From the NCBI GenBank assembly GCA_017559955.1, contig JAFYPQ010000043.1:1-46023 (forward strand): a DNA stretch of 46,023 bases. Reading direction: 5' to 3'. Positions within the stretch are counted from its first letter, which is position 1; each line of letters opens with the position of its first letter. This DNA is from Bacteroidales bacterium (GTDB taxonomy: Bacteria > Bacteroidota > Bacteroidia > Bacteroidales > G3-4614). A program made the translations under genes and the position numbers. The notes under the pieces are model-generated. The model made no database searches. It had not been told where the DNA came from and worked only from the letters and a program-made list of their open reading frames with translations. Positions 18,301-26,186 of the stretch are shown one piece after another.

Positions 18301-19900
18301 AGAGTCTAAAGCATTTGATGCATTTGAATATGTATCAAGAGGAGCAGGAACATCAACAGATGATTCAAACAACAATGGAAACATTGTAAATTATACACTT
18401 TATACAAGCGACACAGAGATCGACCCCGAGGCTCTTGAAAATGCAACACTTGTAACACAAGGACAATTTACATATGACGGAGTAAACAAAGTACACAAAG
18501 TAGAGTTTAACTCGGTAAAAGGTCGTTATGTAATGTTATATGCTACAGGTGTATCAGCTAATGGTGGAAAACACGCATCTTGCGTTGAGTTCTATCTATA
18601 CTCAAGTGCATTTGCGGTATCGGTAGTATCTTCAAATCCTGAAATTGGTACAGCATACATCGGAGAAGAGGGCGTAACATCAGTAGGATGTTCGGTAGAG
18701 GGAACAGATGTTGTTACTCTAACAGCTGTAGCAGCTCCTAAATATCAATTCGTAAACTGGACATTGAACGGAGAGGTTGTTTCAACCGATGCAGTTTATA
18801 CAACCGATCTTGTAACAGAGAGTCGTGCATATGTTGCAAACTTCGAGTTTGCACCCGTTGCACCTCGTACTATCACAGCAACAGTTAACAATACAGCAAA
18901 AGGATCGGTAGTATTCTTGGCACCGGAGTCAACTGAGGCTTCTGTGGTGTCTGATAACATTGTTGTAATAAAAGCAGTACCTGCAACAAGCAATGACTTC
19001 TTTGTAAACTGGACAATCGACGGAAAAGTAGTAGGAACAGAGGCAACTTACGAGTATCTCGATGCCGAAGCAGTAACTATCCAAGCAAACTTCGAAAGCA
19101 GATATGAGGTTATAGTAAATCAAGTAAGCGGAGGAACAATCTCGGTTAAATCAGGCGGTGTAGCTTTAGCATCAGGCGACAGAGTATTGGAAGGAAATTA
19201 CATTGCTATTTCAGTTAATGAGAACAACCGCAGCGAACTTAAAAAACTATTTGTAAACGGCGAGGATGTATTCTTGAAATGGAAATACAACCCCGACTAT
19301 TGCGTTCAAGTAACAAGTACAATTACAATCACAGCCGAATATGGCGAACCAAGATGTATCTTTACATGGGAAGCAACCGGAAACGGATGGATTGAAGCAT
19401 GGGAATATGATACTTACGATGAGTCAGCCGAAGAAGAAGGAACATTAGAGTTACCCGTATCACCTGACGGAGAGCAATATGCATATGGCGAAGAAGTTCC
19501 ATTCTTAGGAACATTAGCAATATTTGCAAGACCCGGAGAAGGAGAAACATTATTGTCATTGACAATCAATGGCGATGAAGTTGATATGTCAGAAGATGGC
19601 GACTTTATGTACTATGGCGACTACTTCTTTGATTCAGTAGAATCAGCAATTCACGTAGTGGCAGAGTTTACAGGAACTTACACAGGCGTTGAGAATGCAG
19701 AGACTGCAGCAACTAAAGTATATGCAGTAGCAGGCGGTATCGCAGTAGAAGTTGCCGAGGCAGCAAATGTTCAAGTTTACACAATAGCAGGAACATTGGT
19801 GTCAGAGCAAACAGTATCGGAGAAAGCAACAATAGCAATGACACAAGGAGTATATATTGTAAAAGTTGCCGACAAAGTTTCTAAGGTAATTGTAAAATAA
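15359..19900 (+). CDS. Large secreted modular protein: four F5/8-type and eight or more InlB-type modules, T9SS sorting domain
   Basis: This 1513-residue protein has a signal peptide (1-20, ending IFAQ). F5/8 type C (discoidin-like) modules lie at about 27-157, 319-457, 619-760 and 924-1080. Each of the first three is followed by a pair of InlB B-repeat-like modules recognised by FVNWT(L/V)NGEEVS and KAYVANF or EYKANF, and two more follow the fourth. A less regular beta region (1250-1440) precedes a C-terminal T9SS type A sorting domain (about 1444-1513) ending KVSKVIVK. No catalytic domain is visible, so glycan binding or adhesion is inferred. Repeats are near-identical at DNA level in places: GTAAACGATGCAGCAATGGG occurs near 15870 and 16765. 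Copy-number change by recombination is therefore plausible. It stands alone between two similar terminators. Confidence 0.88.
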   Translation: MKKLFLLIAAFMFVASNIFAQEGEKLSGTLTTNMSHYSSYIESYPITNANDGSYTTKFWSDGGPSAGDYVTMELASVSSIGDVKFHFESGDKPEHATVEISYDNSEWEPIATITLADISGDNTFSCNAGGLLAQYVRLRFTEEQGNWFQMQEFEVYEDPVVLAERTISVSVNDAAMGSAYIGEEGITEVTGQTKSVKMTAVPAEGFKFINWTLNGEEVSTSVSYADRTEGDKAYVANFAAKEVYQVSVVVNDAIMGTAVATVEGSVYEGTEITLVATPADGYEFVNWTVGEEVIGDETTIVTVVNATTEYKANFKVTPTKLAVSKVTTSMSFSAYYDINDLVDGDYTSYLYSSASAGSSVTLELAEESMVGDIKLYFPTYAYYIPEEAKIQFSSDNVTWTDVEGCSFVNEDVKKDPKTGYNFIALDAKASTAKYVKLTYVALPAYGSFYMNEIELYEASIEVAARTISVSVNDAAMGSAYVGVEGTTELADQTGGVKLVAVANEGYEFINWTLEGEVVSTNAVIVDKTEGDKAYVANFIALAKYTLSVSVNDAIMGTVEASQTGEMFKYTEVTLIATPTEGYEFVNWTVNGEEVSKLSTIIVSVEEDVEYKANFQIIPTKLALVEAEVSMDYYSSYVAANIIDGKYDTMYDSSRKQDYDNNDAYATVTLEEESLIGDVKIYFSGNYRPAKAKIQVSTDGAEWIDVEGSEFAGSDAIDASAVQSGAKLITVNCNGVSAKYVRMFITEKASAYLTMFEFEVYEAPVNVEARTISVSVNDATMGEAYIGISGVTTLEGQTGAVKMFAVASDNAYRFVNWTVNGEEVATSASFVDRTEGDKAYVANFEAKPIYTVGVSSINEEKGTASSDAAEVVYEGDVITFTATPADGYKFTAWTNGTDTVSVANPYTVAITESMALVANFDRDPLLDRSNWTITASSEETSGEGVGNGVATCIIDGKTNTHWHSAWKESSPAYPHWFLIDMKESKAFDAFEYVSRGAGTSTDDSNNNGNIVNYTLYTSDTEIDPEALENATLVTQGQFTYDGVNKVHKVEFNSVKGRYVMLYATGVSANGGKHASCVEFYLYSSAFAVSVVSSNPEIGTAYIGEEGVTSVGCSVEGTDVVTLTAVAAPKYQFVNWTLNGEVVSTDAVYTTDLVTESRAYVANFEFAPVAPRTITATVNNTAKGSVVFLAPESTEASVVSDNIVVIKAVPATSNDFFVNWTIDGKVVGTEATYEYLDAEAVTIQANFESRYEVIVNQVSGGTISVKSGGVALASGDRVLEGNYIAISVNENNRSELKKLFVNGEDVFLKWKYNPDYCVQVTSTITITAEYGEPRCIFTWEATGNGWIEAWEYDTYDESAEEEGTLELPVSPDGEQYAYGEEVPFLGTLAIFARPGEGETLLSLTINGDEVDMSEDGDFMYYGDYFFDSVESAIHVVAEFTGTYTGVENAETAATKVYAVAGGIAVEVAEAANVQVYTIAGTLVSEQTVSEKATIAMTQGVYIVKVADKVSKVIVK

Positions 19901-19910
19901 GTTGTTAGTT

Positions 19911-19992
19911 AACGAGTATTCGCTCGTTGAATCTGCTCACGCTCAATAATACTCAAACAAGTTTGGTATTATATTCGCTTACTCGCAGATTT
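19911..19992 (+). repeat. Two-hairpin intergenic element, copy 2
   Basis: Hairpin 1 AACGAG/CTCGTT (19911-19928). Outer stem GAATCTGC (19929-19936) with GCAGATTT (19985-19992). Conserved strands TCACGCTC and TTCGCTTACTC. Inner hairpin ATAATAC-T-CAAAC-AA-GTTTG-GTATTAT (19946-19972). The stems differ from copy 1 by paired changes. TAGTTGT-type repeats flank it. The rest of 19901-20308 holds a terminator and the nhaD promoter. Confidence 0.75.
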
Positions 19993-20044
19993 GTCAGTTT
20001 TTAGTTGTTAGCAACAGAGACGCAACAAACAATAAACATAATTT

Positions 20045-20079
20045 AAGTGGGACAGATTATTTCTGTCTCACTTTTTTTA
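20045..20079 (+). terminator. Terminator after the large surface-protein gene
   Basis: AAGTGGGACAGA pairs with TCTGTCTCACTT (12 pairs, one G-T) and is followed by a T tract. It lies about 145 bases past the stop codon, beyond the repeat element. Confidence 0.9.
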
Positions 20080-20214
20080 TTGGACAAATTAGCCTTATCG
20101 GTCTAATCTATTCCTTAACATCCCATTTAGCCCTTTCTGGCTTTTAGGTATTTTAAGGTAAAATCTAATTGAAAAAACTTTTTGCAATTTAATACTAAAA
20201 AGGTATGGCAAAAG

Positions 20215-20246
20215 TTTTTAATTAAGAATATATTACACTACCTTTG
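20215..20246 (+). promoter_or_regulatory. Promoter of nhaD
   Basis: TTTT at 20215-20218, 20 bases, then TACCTTTG (20239-20246) followed by C; the -7 box is a full match. Confidence 0.65.
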
Positions 20247-20308
20247 CACCCGATTAAAGAAAAATTTCAGTAATATATAAAACAATCACAAATTAATCAT
20301 TTTTTAGT

Positions 20309-22087
20309 ATGGAAATAGCAATTATTATTGTCTTTATTTTGGGGTATGCAGCCATAGCTTTGGAGCATCCTTTAAAGATTGACAAAACTGCATCTGCATT
20401 GCTGCTTGGAATGTTATTGTGGACAATGTATGCAGTAGGAGTATTAAACGGGAATGTTTTTCCCGACACCAACATTCACGACCTTGTAAGTGAACACGGT
20501 TCGATACGTCATCACTTGGGCGAGATTGCAGAGATTTTGTTCTTCTTGATGGGAGCGATGACTATCGTTGAACTTATCGATGTTCACGGAGGATTCTCGG
20601 TTATAACCGACAAAATCAAAACTCGCAAGAAAGTTAAATTGCTTTGGATTTTAGCTCTTCTAACATTCTTTATGTCGGCAGTGTTAGATAACTTAACAAC
20701 TTCAATTGTAATGGTTATGTTGTTGCGTAAAATCATTGCTGAGCAAAAAGATCGCTGGATATATGCAAGTATGATTATTATTGCTGCGAATAGTGGTGGT
20801 GCGTGGTCTCCTATTGGTGATGTTACAACAATTATGTTGTGGGTAAAAGGTAATGTAACTACTGTGCCTATTATGACATCGTTGTTTATTCCCTCATTCT
20901 TGTCAATGGCTGTTCCTGTATTGTTAGCATCATTCTATTTGAAAGGAGAGTTGTCTCCCGTTGCGAAAGATACAAATTGTAAAAAAGCGAGCTGTATAAC
21001 CTTCCGTGAAAGAAATACAATATTCCTTTTGGGTATATTCGCACTATTACTTGTTCCTGTATTTAAAACATTAACACACTTGCCTCCGTTTATAGGAGTA
21101 TTATTTACTTTAAGTATTTTGTGGATATTCTTGGAATTAATGTATAATCGCAAGAAGTTGGAGAAAGAACAAGAGCATCGTGTTCCCAGCATATTGCAAC
21201 GTATCGATTTGGCAACAATCCTATTCTTCTTAGGAATATTGTTGGCAGTTGGAGTATTGCAAGAGGTTGGAATATTGAAAAACGTTGCAACTTACTTAAC
21301 AGAGAACGTAGGAAATGTATATGTAATTAACTTGGTGTTGGGAGCATTATCTTCAATTGTAGATAATGTGCCTCTTGTAGCGGCTGCAATGGGAATGTAC
21401 CCAATTGCCGATGCTGAGGCAACAGGATTTTTACAATACTGTGTGCAAGACGGAACATTCTGGCAATTCCTCGCTTACTGTGCAGGAGTAGGAGGCAGTA
21501 TGCTTATTATCGGTTCTGCTGCTGGAGTAGTTGTAATGGGATTGGAGAAAATCAACTTCGGATGGTATCTTAAGAAAATTACACTTCTTGCAATGGCAGG
21601 ATATTTGGCAGGAGCAGGATGGTTTGTGGTTCAAAAAACAATGTTCGGAGAGTCTGAGCAAACAGAAACTACCGAATGTGTTACTTCTTCTCCCGAACAA
21701 GATGAAACTACTGCTTGTTGTGCAACAATAGACGGCAAATGGGTGTTGACAAAAATCGGCTACCAAGAGATTGCAGTTGAAGAAGAGGCGGAGCAAGCAT
21801 ATGTTATGTTCAATATGCAAGATAGTACAGTGGCTGCATATGACGGATGTAACAATTTTGGAGGTTTTATAGTTAAAGCCGAAGGCGGTAATCTTGAAAT
21901 GAAAGACCTCTCATCTACAATGGCGGCTTGCCCCGACCAAGGAGAGACTGCAAAACTTGGCATTATTTTAAACTTTGCCGATAAATATGAGGTTAAAGAT
22001 TGTCCCGAAGCAGGAAAATTCCTTATAGTTACAAGCAGCAAAGACTCAGTTTCTGCAACATTTAAATTCGTTGAAGAGGTAAAATAA
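20309..22087 (+). CDS. nhaD: NhaD-type Na+/H+ antiporter fused to a META/HslJ-like domain
   Basis: Residues 1-445 form a polytopic inner-membrane transporter of the NhaD/ArsB (ion transporter) superfamily. Supporting motifs are the N-terminal ALEHPLKIDKTASALL, LDNLTTSIVMVMLLRK, NSGGAWSPIGDVTTIMLW and GALSSIVDNVPLVAA. NhaD proteins exchange sodium or lithium for protons. After the last helix and a Cys/Thr/Glu-rich linker (about 448-470) comes a soluble domain of about 120 residues. It has GKWVLTKI, AAYDGCNNFGGF and LSSTMAACP, the pattern of META (HslJ/DUF306) domains, which usually occur in small secreted or lipoproteins. This fusion is unusual. The frame is open across the junction with no sign of an assembly join. 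The function of the META part is unknown. Confidence 0.9.
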   Translation: MEIAIIIVFILGYAAIALEHPLKIDKTASALLLGMLLWTMYAVGVLNGNVFPDTNIHDLVSEHGSIRHHLGEIAEILFFLMGAMTIVELIDVHGGFSVITDKIKTRKKVKLLWILALLTFFMSAVLDNLTTSIVMVMLLRKIIAEQKDRWIYASMIIIAANSGGAWSPIGDVTTIMLWVKGNVTTVPIMTSLFIPSFLSMAVPVLLASFYLKGELSPVAKDTNCKKASCITFRERNTIFLLGIFALLLVPVFKTLTHLPPFIGVLFTLSILWIFLELMYNRKKLEKEQEHRVPSILQRIDLATILFFLGILLAVGVLQEVGILKNVATYLTENVGNVYVINLVLGALSSIVDNVPLVAAAMGMYPIADAEATGFLQYCVQDGTFWQFLAYCAGVGGSMLIIGSAAGVVVMGLEKINFGWYLKKITLLAMAGYLAGAGWFVVQKTMFGESEQTETTECVTSSPEQDETTACCATIDGKWVLTKIGYQEIAVEEEAEQAYVMFNMQDSTVAAYDGCNNFGGFIVKAEGGNLEMKDLSSTMAACPDQGETAKLGIILNFADKYEVKDCPEAGKFLIVTSSKDSVSATFKFVEEVK

Positions 22088-22111
22088 TAATCTCGTTTAA
22101 AAAAATAGTAG

Positions 22112-22146
22112 AAGGAGATATGCTTTAATGCGTATCTCCTTTTTTG
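22112..22146 (+). terminator. Terminator of nhaD
   Basis: AAGGAGATATGC pairs with GCGTATCTCCTT (one T-G pair) around a 6-base loop and is followed by T6. Confidence 0.9.
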
Positions 22147-22159
22147 TGAATCTCCTCCA

Positions 22160-22212
22160 TTATCTAACAACTAAAAACTAACAACTAACAACTAACAACT
22201 AAAAACTAACAA
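22160..22212. repeat. 7-base periodic repeat array (ACTAACA/ACTAAAA)
   Basis: About seven consecutive heptads alternate ACTAACA and ACTAAAA in strict 7-base phase; this is the complement of the TAGTTGT/TAGTTTT form elsewhere. The rest of 22088-22406 holds the nhaD terminator and the thrA promoter. Confidence 0.75.
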
Positions 22213-22330
22213 TTTTTTATCAAAAAAGCTTGTTATTCGTTATATTCATAGCAAATAATTCTCTTTTATTACTATATTTGAGAAAAAACCTTAAATATGC
22301 TATAGTTTGTGGTAAAATATTCAAGAAAAC

Positions 22331-22364
22331 TTGATATTATATTGTTGGCTTATTCGTATATTTG
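22331..22364 (+). promoter_or_regulatory. Promoter of the thr operon
   Basis: TTG at 22331-22333 and TATATTTG at 22357-22364 fit the Bacteroidetes promoter with a long 23-base spacer. The leader is about 35 bases, too short for a classical thr attenuator. Confidence 0.6.
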
Positions 22365-22406
22365 TAGTTTAAAATATGGCACCATGGGGTGCAAATAGAA
22401 TAAGAT

Positions 22407-24842
22407 ATGAAAGTATTAAAATTTGGAGGAACATCAGTAGGCTCGGTAGAGAGCATTAAGTGTGTAAAGAAGATTGTTGAGGCTCGTGAGGATGAGAGCA
22501 TCGTCGTTGTGTCGGCATTAGGTGGTATAACCGATAAATTAATAGAGTGTGCAAAGACGGCATCAACGGGCAATCTTGATTATACGCAAATAATGGATGT
22601 CATAGCTACTCGACACTTCGACCAAATAGCAGGAGCCGTAGCACCTGAGAAACAAGAGGGGGTTCGTCAAGACGTGGCAGCAATGCTCGACGAACTTGGT
22701 AATATTATGCGAGGTGTGTCGTTGATAAAAGACCTGTCTGATAAAACCCTTAATACCATATTAAGTTACGGAGAGAGATTGTCGTCTCGAATAATAAGCG
22801 ATATAATAGAGGGGGCAGAGTGGTTCGATTCTCGTGAATTTATAAAAACAACTACACAATTTGGAAAACACATTGTTGATTTCGATGTTACAAGTAAACT
22901 TATAAAAGAGAAGTTTGCCAAGTTACCAAAAGTGTCGCTTGTACCGGGATTTATATCGTCCGATAAAAACACTAACGATGTAACAAATCTCGGACGTGGT
23001 GGTTCTGACTACACGGCTGCAATATTGGCTTCGGAGTTAGATGCCGATATGCTTGAGATTTGGACCGATGTTGACGGCTTTATGACAGCCGACCCTCGTA
23101 CCATAAAAACATCGTATGTGATAAAACACCTCTCGTTTGTGGAGGCAATGGAGTTGTGTAACTTTGGTGCAAAAGTTATATATCCACCAACAATATATCC
23201 AGTATATCACAAAAACATACCTATTGTAATAAAAAACACCTTCAATCCCGATGCTCCGGGTACGCTAATAACAGAGCAAATACCCGATGGCGAGGCAAAA
23301 CCTATTAAGGGAATATCGTCAATAAACGACACCTGCCTTATAACAGTGTCGGGCTTGGGAATGGTTGGTATCATAGGTATAAATTCTCGCATATTCAATG
23401 CTCTTGCAAAATCGGGTATCAGTGTGTTTATGGTATCTCAGGCATCTTCTGAGAACAACACATCGTTTGCGGTAAAGAATGCCGATGCCGATTTGGCTGT
23501 TGCCGTACTTAATAAGGAGTTTGCACAGGAGATTGCAATGGGTGAGATAAGCGAGGCTCAAGCCGAACGAGACCTTGCAACCGTTGCTATTGTTGGTGAG
23601 AATATGAAACATACTCCCGGTATTGCGGGAAAATTGTTTAACGTTCTCGGTCGTAACGGTATCAGTGTAATAGCATGTGCCCAAGGAGCATCAGAGACAA
23701 ACATATCGTTTGTAATCGAACATAACAGCCTTCGCAAGGCGTTAAATGTAATACACGACTCATTCTTCCTTTCTGATGTGCAAGAGTTGAACCTCTTTGT
23801 AACAGGTGTGGGAACAGTAGGCCGAGACCTTTTGGAGCAAATTCGTTTACAACAGCCAAAACTTTTAAAAGACAAATCGTTAAAGTTGAATATATGCGGA
23901 ATTGCCAACTCCCGCAGATGTATCTTCTCTCGAGACGGAATTTCGTTAGAGACATATGCCGAGCAGTTAGAGGCTTCCACACTCCCCGCATCAGCAAAGA
24001 CAATAAGAGATGAGATAATCGAAATGAACATTTTCAACTCGGTATTTGTCGATTGTACGGCAAGCGAAGAGATAGCAGGAATATATTGCGACCTGTTGGC
24101 TCACAACGTTTCGGTGGTTGCGGCAAATAAAATATCTGCATCATCGCCCTACGCAAACTATGCAGCACTAAAAGAGACTGCTCGCAAGCGTGATGTTAAA
24201 TATCTGTTCGAAACCAATGTGGGAGCAGGTCTTCCCATTATCAGCACCATAAACGGATTGATGAACAGTGGCGACAAGATATTACGTATCGAGGCTGTGG
24301 TGTCAGGTACTCTAAACTATATATTCAGCACTTTAAGCGAGGATGTTCCATTGAGTAAAGCTATAAGAATGGCAAAAGATGCGGGTTATAGCGAGCCAGA
24401 TCCTCGTCTCGACCTCAACGGACAAGACGTGTTGCGTAAATTGGTAATACTTGCACGTGAGTCGGGATATGCAGTAGAACAGGCTGACGTGGAGAAAGAG
24501 TTGTTTATTCCCAATGAGATGTTTGAGGGTTCGCTCGAAGACTTTTGGCGTGATATTCCAAAACTTGATGCAAAATTCGAAGCACGTCGCAGAGAGGTGG
24601 CAGCACAAGGACGTCGTTTGCGTTTTATAGCAACACTCGATAATGGCAAGATGCACATAGGATTGAGAGCGGTTGATCAACGCCACCCCTTCTATCAACT
24701 CGAAGGAAGCAACAATATAATACTAATAACAACCGAGCGTTACAAAGAGTATCCTATGATAATAAAAGGTTACGGAGCAGGAGCGTCGGTTACGGCGGCA
24801 GGAGTGTTTGCTGATATTATAAGTATTGCGAACATCCGTTAG
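22407..24842 (+). CDS. thrA: Bifunctional aspartokinase / homoserine dehydrogenase
   Basis: This 811-residue enzyme catalyses the first and third steps from aspartate to homoserine. The kinase domain starts KVLKFGGTSVGS and has GRGGSDYTAA and EIWTDVDGFMTADPR. Two ACT regulatory segments follow at about 310-450 (VSGLGMVGI and VGENMKHTPG). The homoserine dehydrogenase domain (about 460-811) opens with the NAD(P)-binding FVTGVGTVGRDLL and has FETNVGAGLPII, VVSGTLNYIFS and SEPDPRLDLNGQDVLRK. Feedback control by threonine is expected for this architecture. It heads the operon with the phosphoglycerate-mutase-like gene and thrC. Confidence 0.97.
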   Translation: MKVLKFGGTSVGSVESIKCVKKIVEAREDESIVVVSALGGITDKLIECAKTASTGNLDYTQIMDVIATRHFDQIAGAVAPEKQEGVRQDVAAMLDELGNIMRGVSLIKDLSDKTLNTILSYGERLSSRIISDIIEGAEWFDSREFIKTTTQFGKHIVDFDVTSKLIKEKFAKLPKVSLVPGFISSDKNTNDVTNLGRGGSDYTAAILASELDADMLEIWTDVDGFMTADPRTIKTSYVIKHLSFVEAMELCNFGAKVIYPPTIYPVYHKNIPIVIKNTFNPDAPGTLITEQIPDGEAKPIKGISSINDTCLITVSGLGMVGIIGINSRIFNALAKSGISVFMVSQASSENNTSFAVKNADADLAVAVLNKEFAQEIAMGEISEAQAERDLATVAIVGENMKHTPGIAGKLFNVLGRNGISVIACAQGASETNISFVIEHNSLRKALNVIHDSFFLSDVQELNLFVTGVGTVGRDLLEQIRLQQPKLLKDKSLKLNICGIANSRRCIFSRDGISLETYAEQLEASTLPASAKTIRDEIIEMNIFNSVFVDCTASEEIAGIYCDLLAHNVSVVAANKISASSPYANYAALKETARKRDVKYLFETNVGAGLPIISTINGLMNSGDKILRIEAVVSGTLNYIFSTLSEDVPLSKAIRMAKDAGYSEPDPRLDLNGQDVLRKLVILARESGYAVEQADVEKELFIPNEMFEGSLEDFWRDIPKLDAKFEARRREVAAQGRRLRFIATLDNGKMHIGLRAVDQRHPFYQLEGSNNIILITTERYKEYPMIIKGYGAGASVTAAGVFADIISIANIR

Positions 24843-24973
24843 AATCGGATTGAGATAGAAGAAAAGATATATTAGATGAATTAGGAATGAGGAGTTAGGA
24901 ATGAGGAATTAATTTCTAATTCATAATTGGCAAGAAGTGCCGAACTAATTCCTAATTAGAACGAAGTGAAGAG

Positions 24974-26182
24974 ATGAAATACATAATAATACTTGGTGAC
25001 GGAATGGCTGATGAGCCAATAGCAGAGTTGGGTGGAAAAACTCCGCTTCAAGCGGCTTATACTCCATCGATGGACTGGATTGCCCGAAACGGGCGATGTG
25101 GTCTGTTGAAGAGTGTCCCCGAAGGGTATGCTCCCGGTAGCGAGGTTGCAAACCTTGCCATACTCGGGTACAACCTCGATGCAGTGTTCGAAGGACGTGG
25201 TTCGTTGGAGGCAGCAAGTATGGGCGTAAAGATTGAGGACAACGAAGTAGCAATGCGTTGCAACCTCATTTGTGTACAAGACGGAAAAATAAAAAATCAC
25301 TCAGCAGGACATATCTCAAACGAGGAGGCAACCGAGTTGATAAACTATATGCAACAAGAGTTGGGAGGAGGAGATATAAACCTCTATCCCGGAATATCAT
25401 ATCGTCACCTATTAAAAATAAAAGGGGGCGACAAACGCATAAAATGTACGCCTCCGCACGATGTCCCCGGAACACCATGTGCCGAGGTTATGTTACAAGC
25501 TGAGGTTTCCGAGGCAGATGAAACAGCACGAAAGATAAACGAACTTATAATTAAATCGCAGGAGTTGCTGCCCCTACATCCCGTAAACATAAAACGAGTT
25601 GCAGAAGGCAAAGACCCTGCAAACAGTCTATGGCCGTGGTCGCCCGGTTATCGCCCTGCAATGCAAACATTCCAACAACAGTATGGAATAGAGAGCGGAG
25701 CGGTAATTTCGGCAGTAGATTTGATAAAGGGAATAGGTGTATATGCGGGACTCACCCCCATTGAGGTTGAGGGTGCAACAGGTTTATACAATACCAACTA
25801 CGAAGGAAAAGCCGAGGCGGCAATTGAAGCATTGAAAACAAAAGACTTCTTGTTCCTTCACGTAGAGGCGAGCGATGAAGCAGGACACGAAGGCGATTGG
25901 GAGTTAAAGAAACGCACAATCGAGTATCTCGACTCTCGCATAATAGCTCCTATATTGGAGGCTATGCCTACACTTGGCGATGAGCTTACTATTGCTCTGT
26001 TACCCGACCACCCTACGCCATGCCGATTGCGTACGCATACACGCAATGCCGTACCCTTTGCAATATACACCCCCGGAGTGGAACCCGACGATGTAACCGA
26101 GTATAACGAGGAGAGTGTAAAGCAAGGCAGTTATGCAACACTTCGTGGAGAACAATTTATAAAAGAGATATTTAAAAAATAA
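24974..26182 (+). CDS. ApgM-family protein, proposed homoserine kinase
   Basis: This 402-residue protein belongs to the alkaline-phosphatase superfamily, archaeal-type cofactor-independent phosphoglycerate mutase branch. The N-terminal metal site is IILGDGMADEP, the Ser nucleophile region is GYAPGSEVANLAILGY, and further metal ligands are in HVEASDEAGHEGD and LLPDHPTPCRLRTHTR. A subfamily found in thr operons lacking thrB has been proposed to act as homoserine kinase. This position, directly between thrA and thrC with no ThrB in view, fits that proposal. A glycolytic mutase is the alternative. thrC begins 4 bases after its stop. The 131-base gap before it holds repeats of ATTAGGAATGAGG type. 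Confidence 0.85.
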   Translation: MKYIIILGDGMADEPIAELGGKTPLQAAYTPSMDWIARNGRCGLLKSVPEGYAPGSEVANLAILGYNLDAVFEGRGSLEAASMGVKIEDNEVAMRCNLICVQDGKIKNHSAGHISNEEATELINYMQQELGGGDINLYPGISYRHLLKIKGGDKRIKCTPPHDVPGTPCAEVMLQAEVSEADETARKINELIIKSQELLPLHPVNIKRVAEGKDPANSLWPWSPGYRPAMQTFQQQYGIESGAVISAVDLIKGIGVYAGLTPIEVEGATGLYNTNYEGKAEAAIEALKTKDFLFLHVEASDEAGHEGDWELKKRTIEYLDSRIIAPILEAMPTLGDELTIALLPDHPTPCRLRTHTRNAVPFAIYTPGVEPDDVTEYNEESVKQGSYATLRGEQFIKEIFKK

Positions 26183-26186
26183 GATA

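Noticed and set aside
23558..24037. 159-codon frame opposite thrA
   Set aside because: It is the shadow of the aspartokinase/homoserine dehydrogenase coding strand, with no family match.
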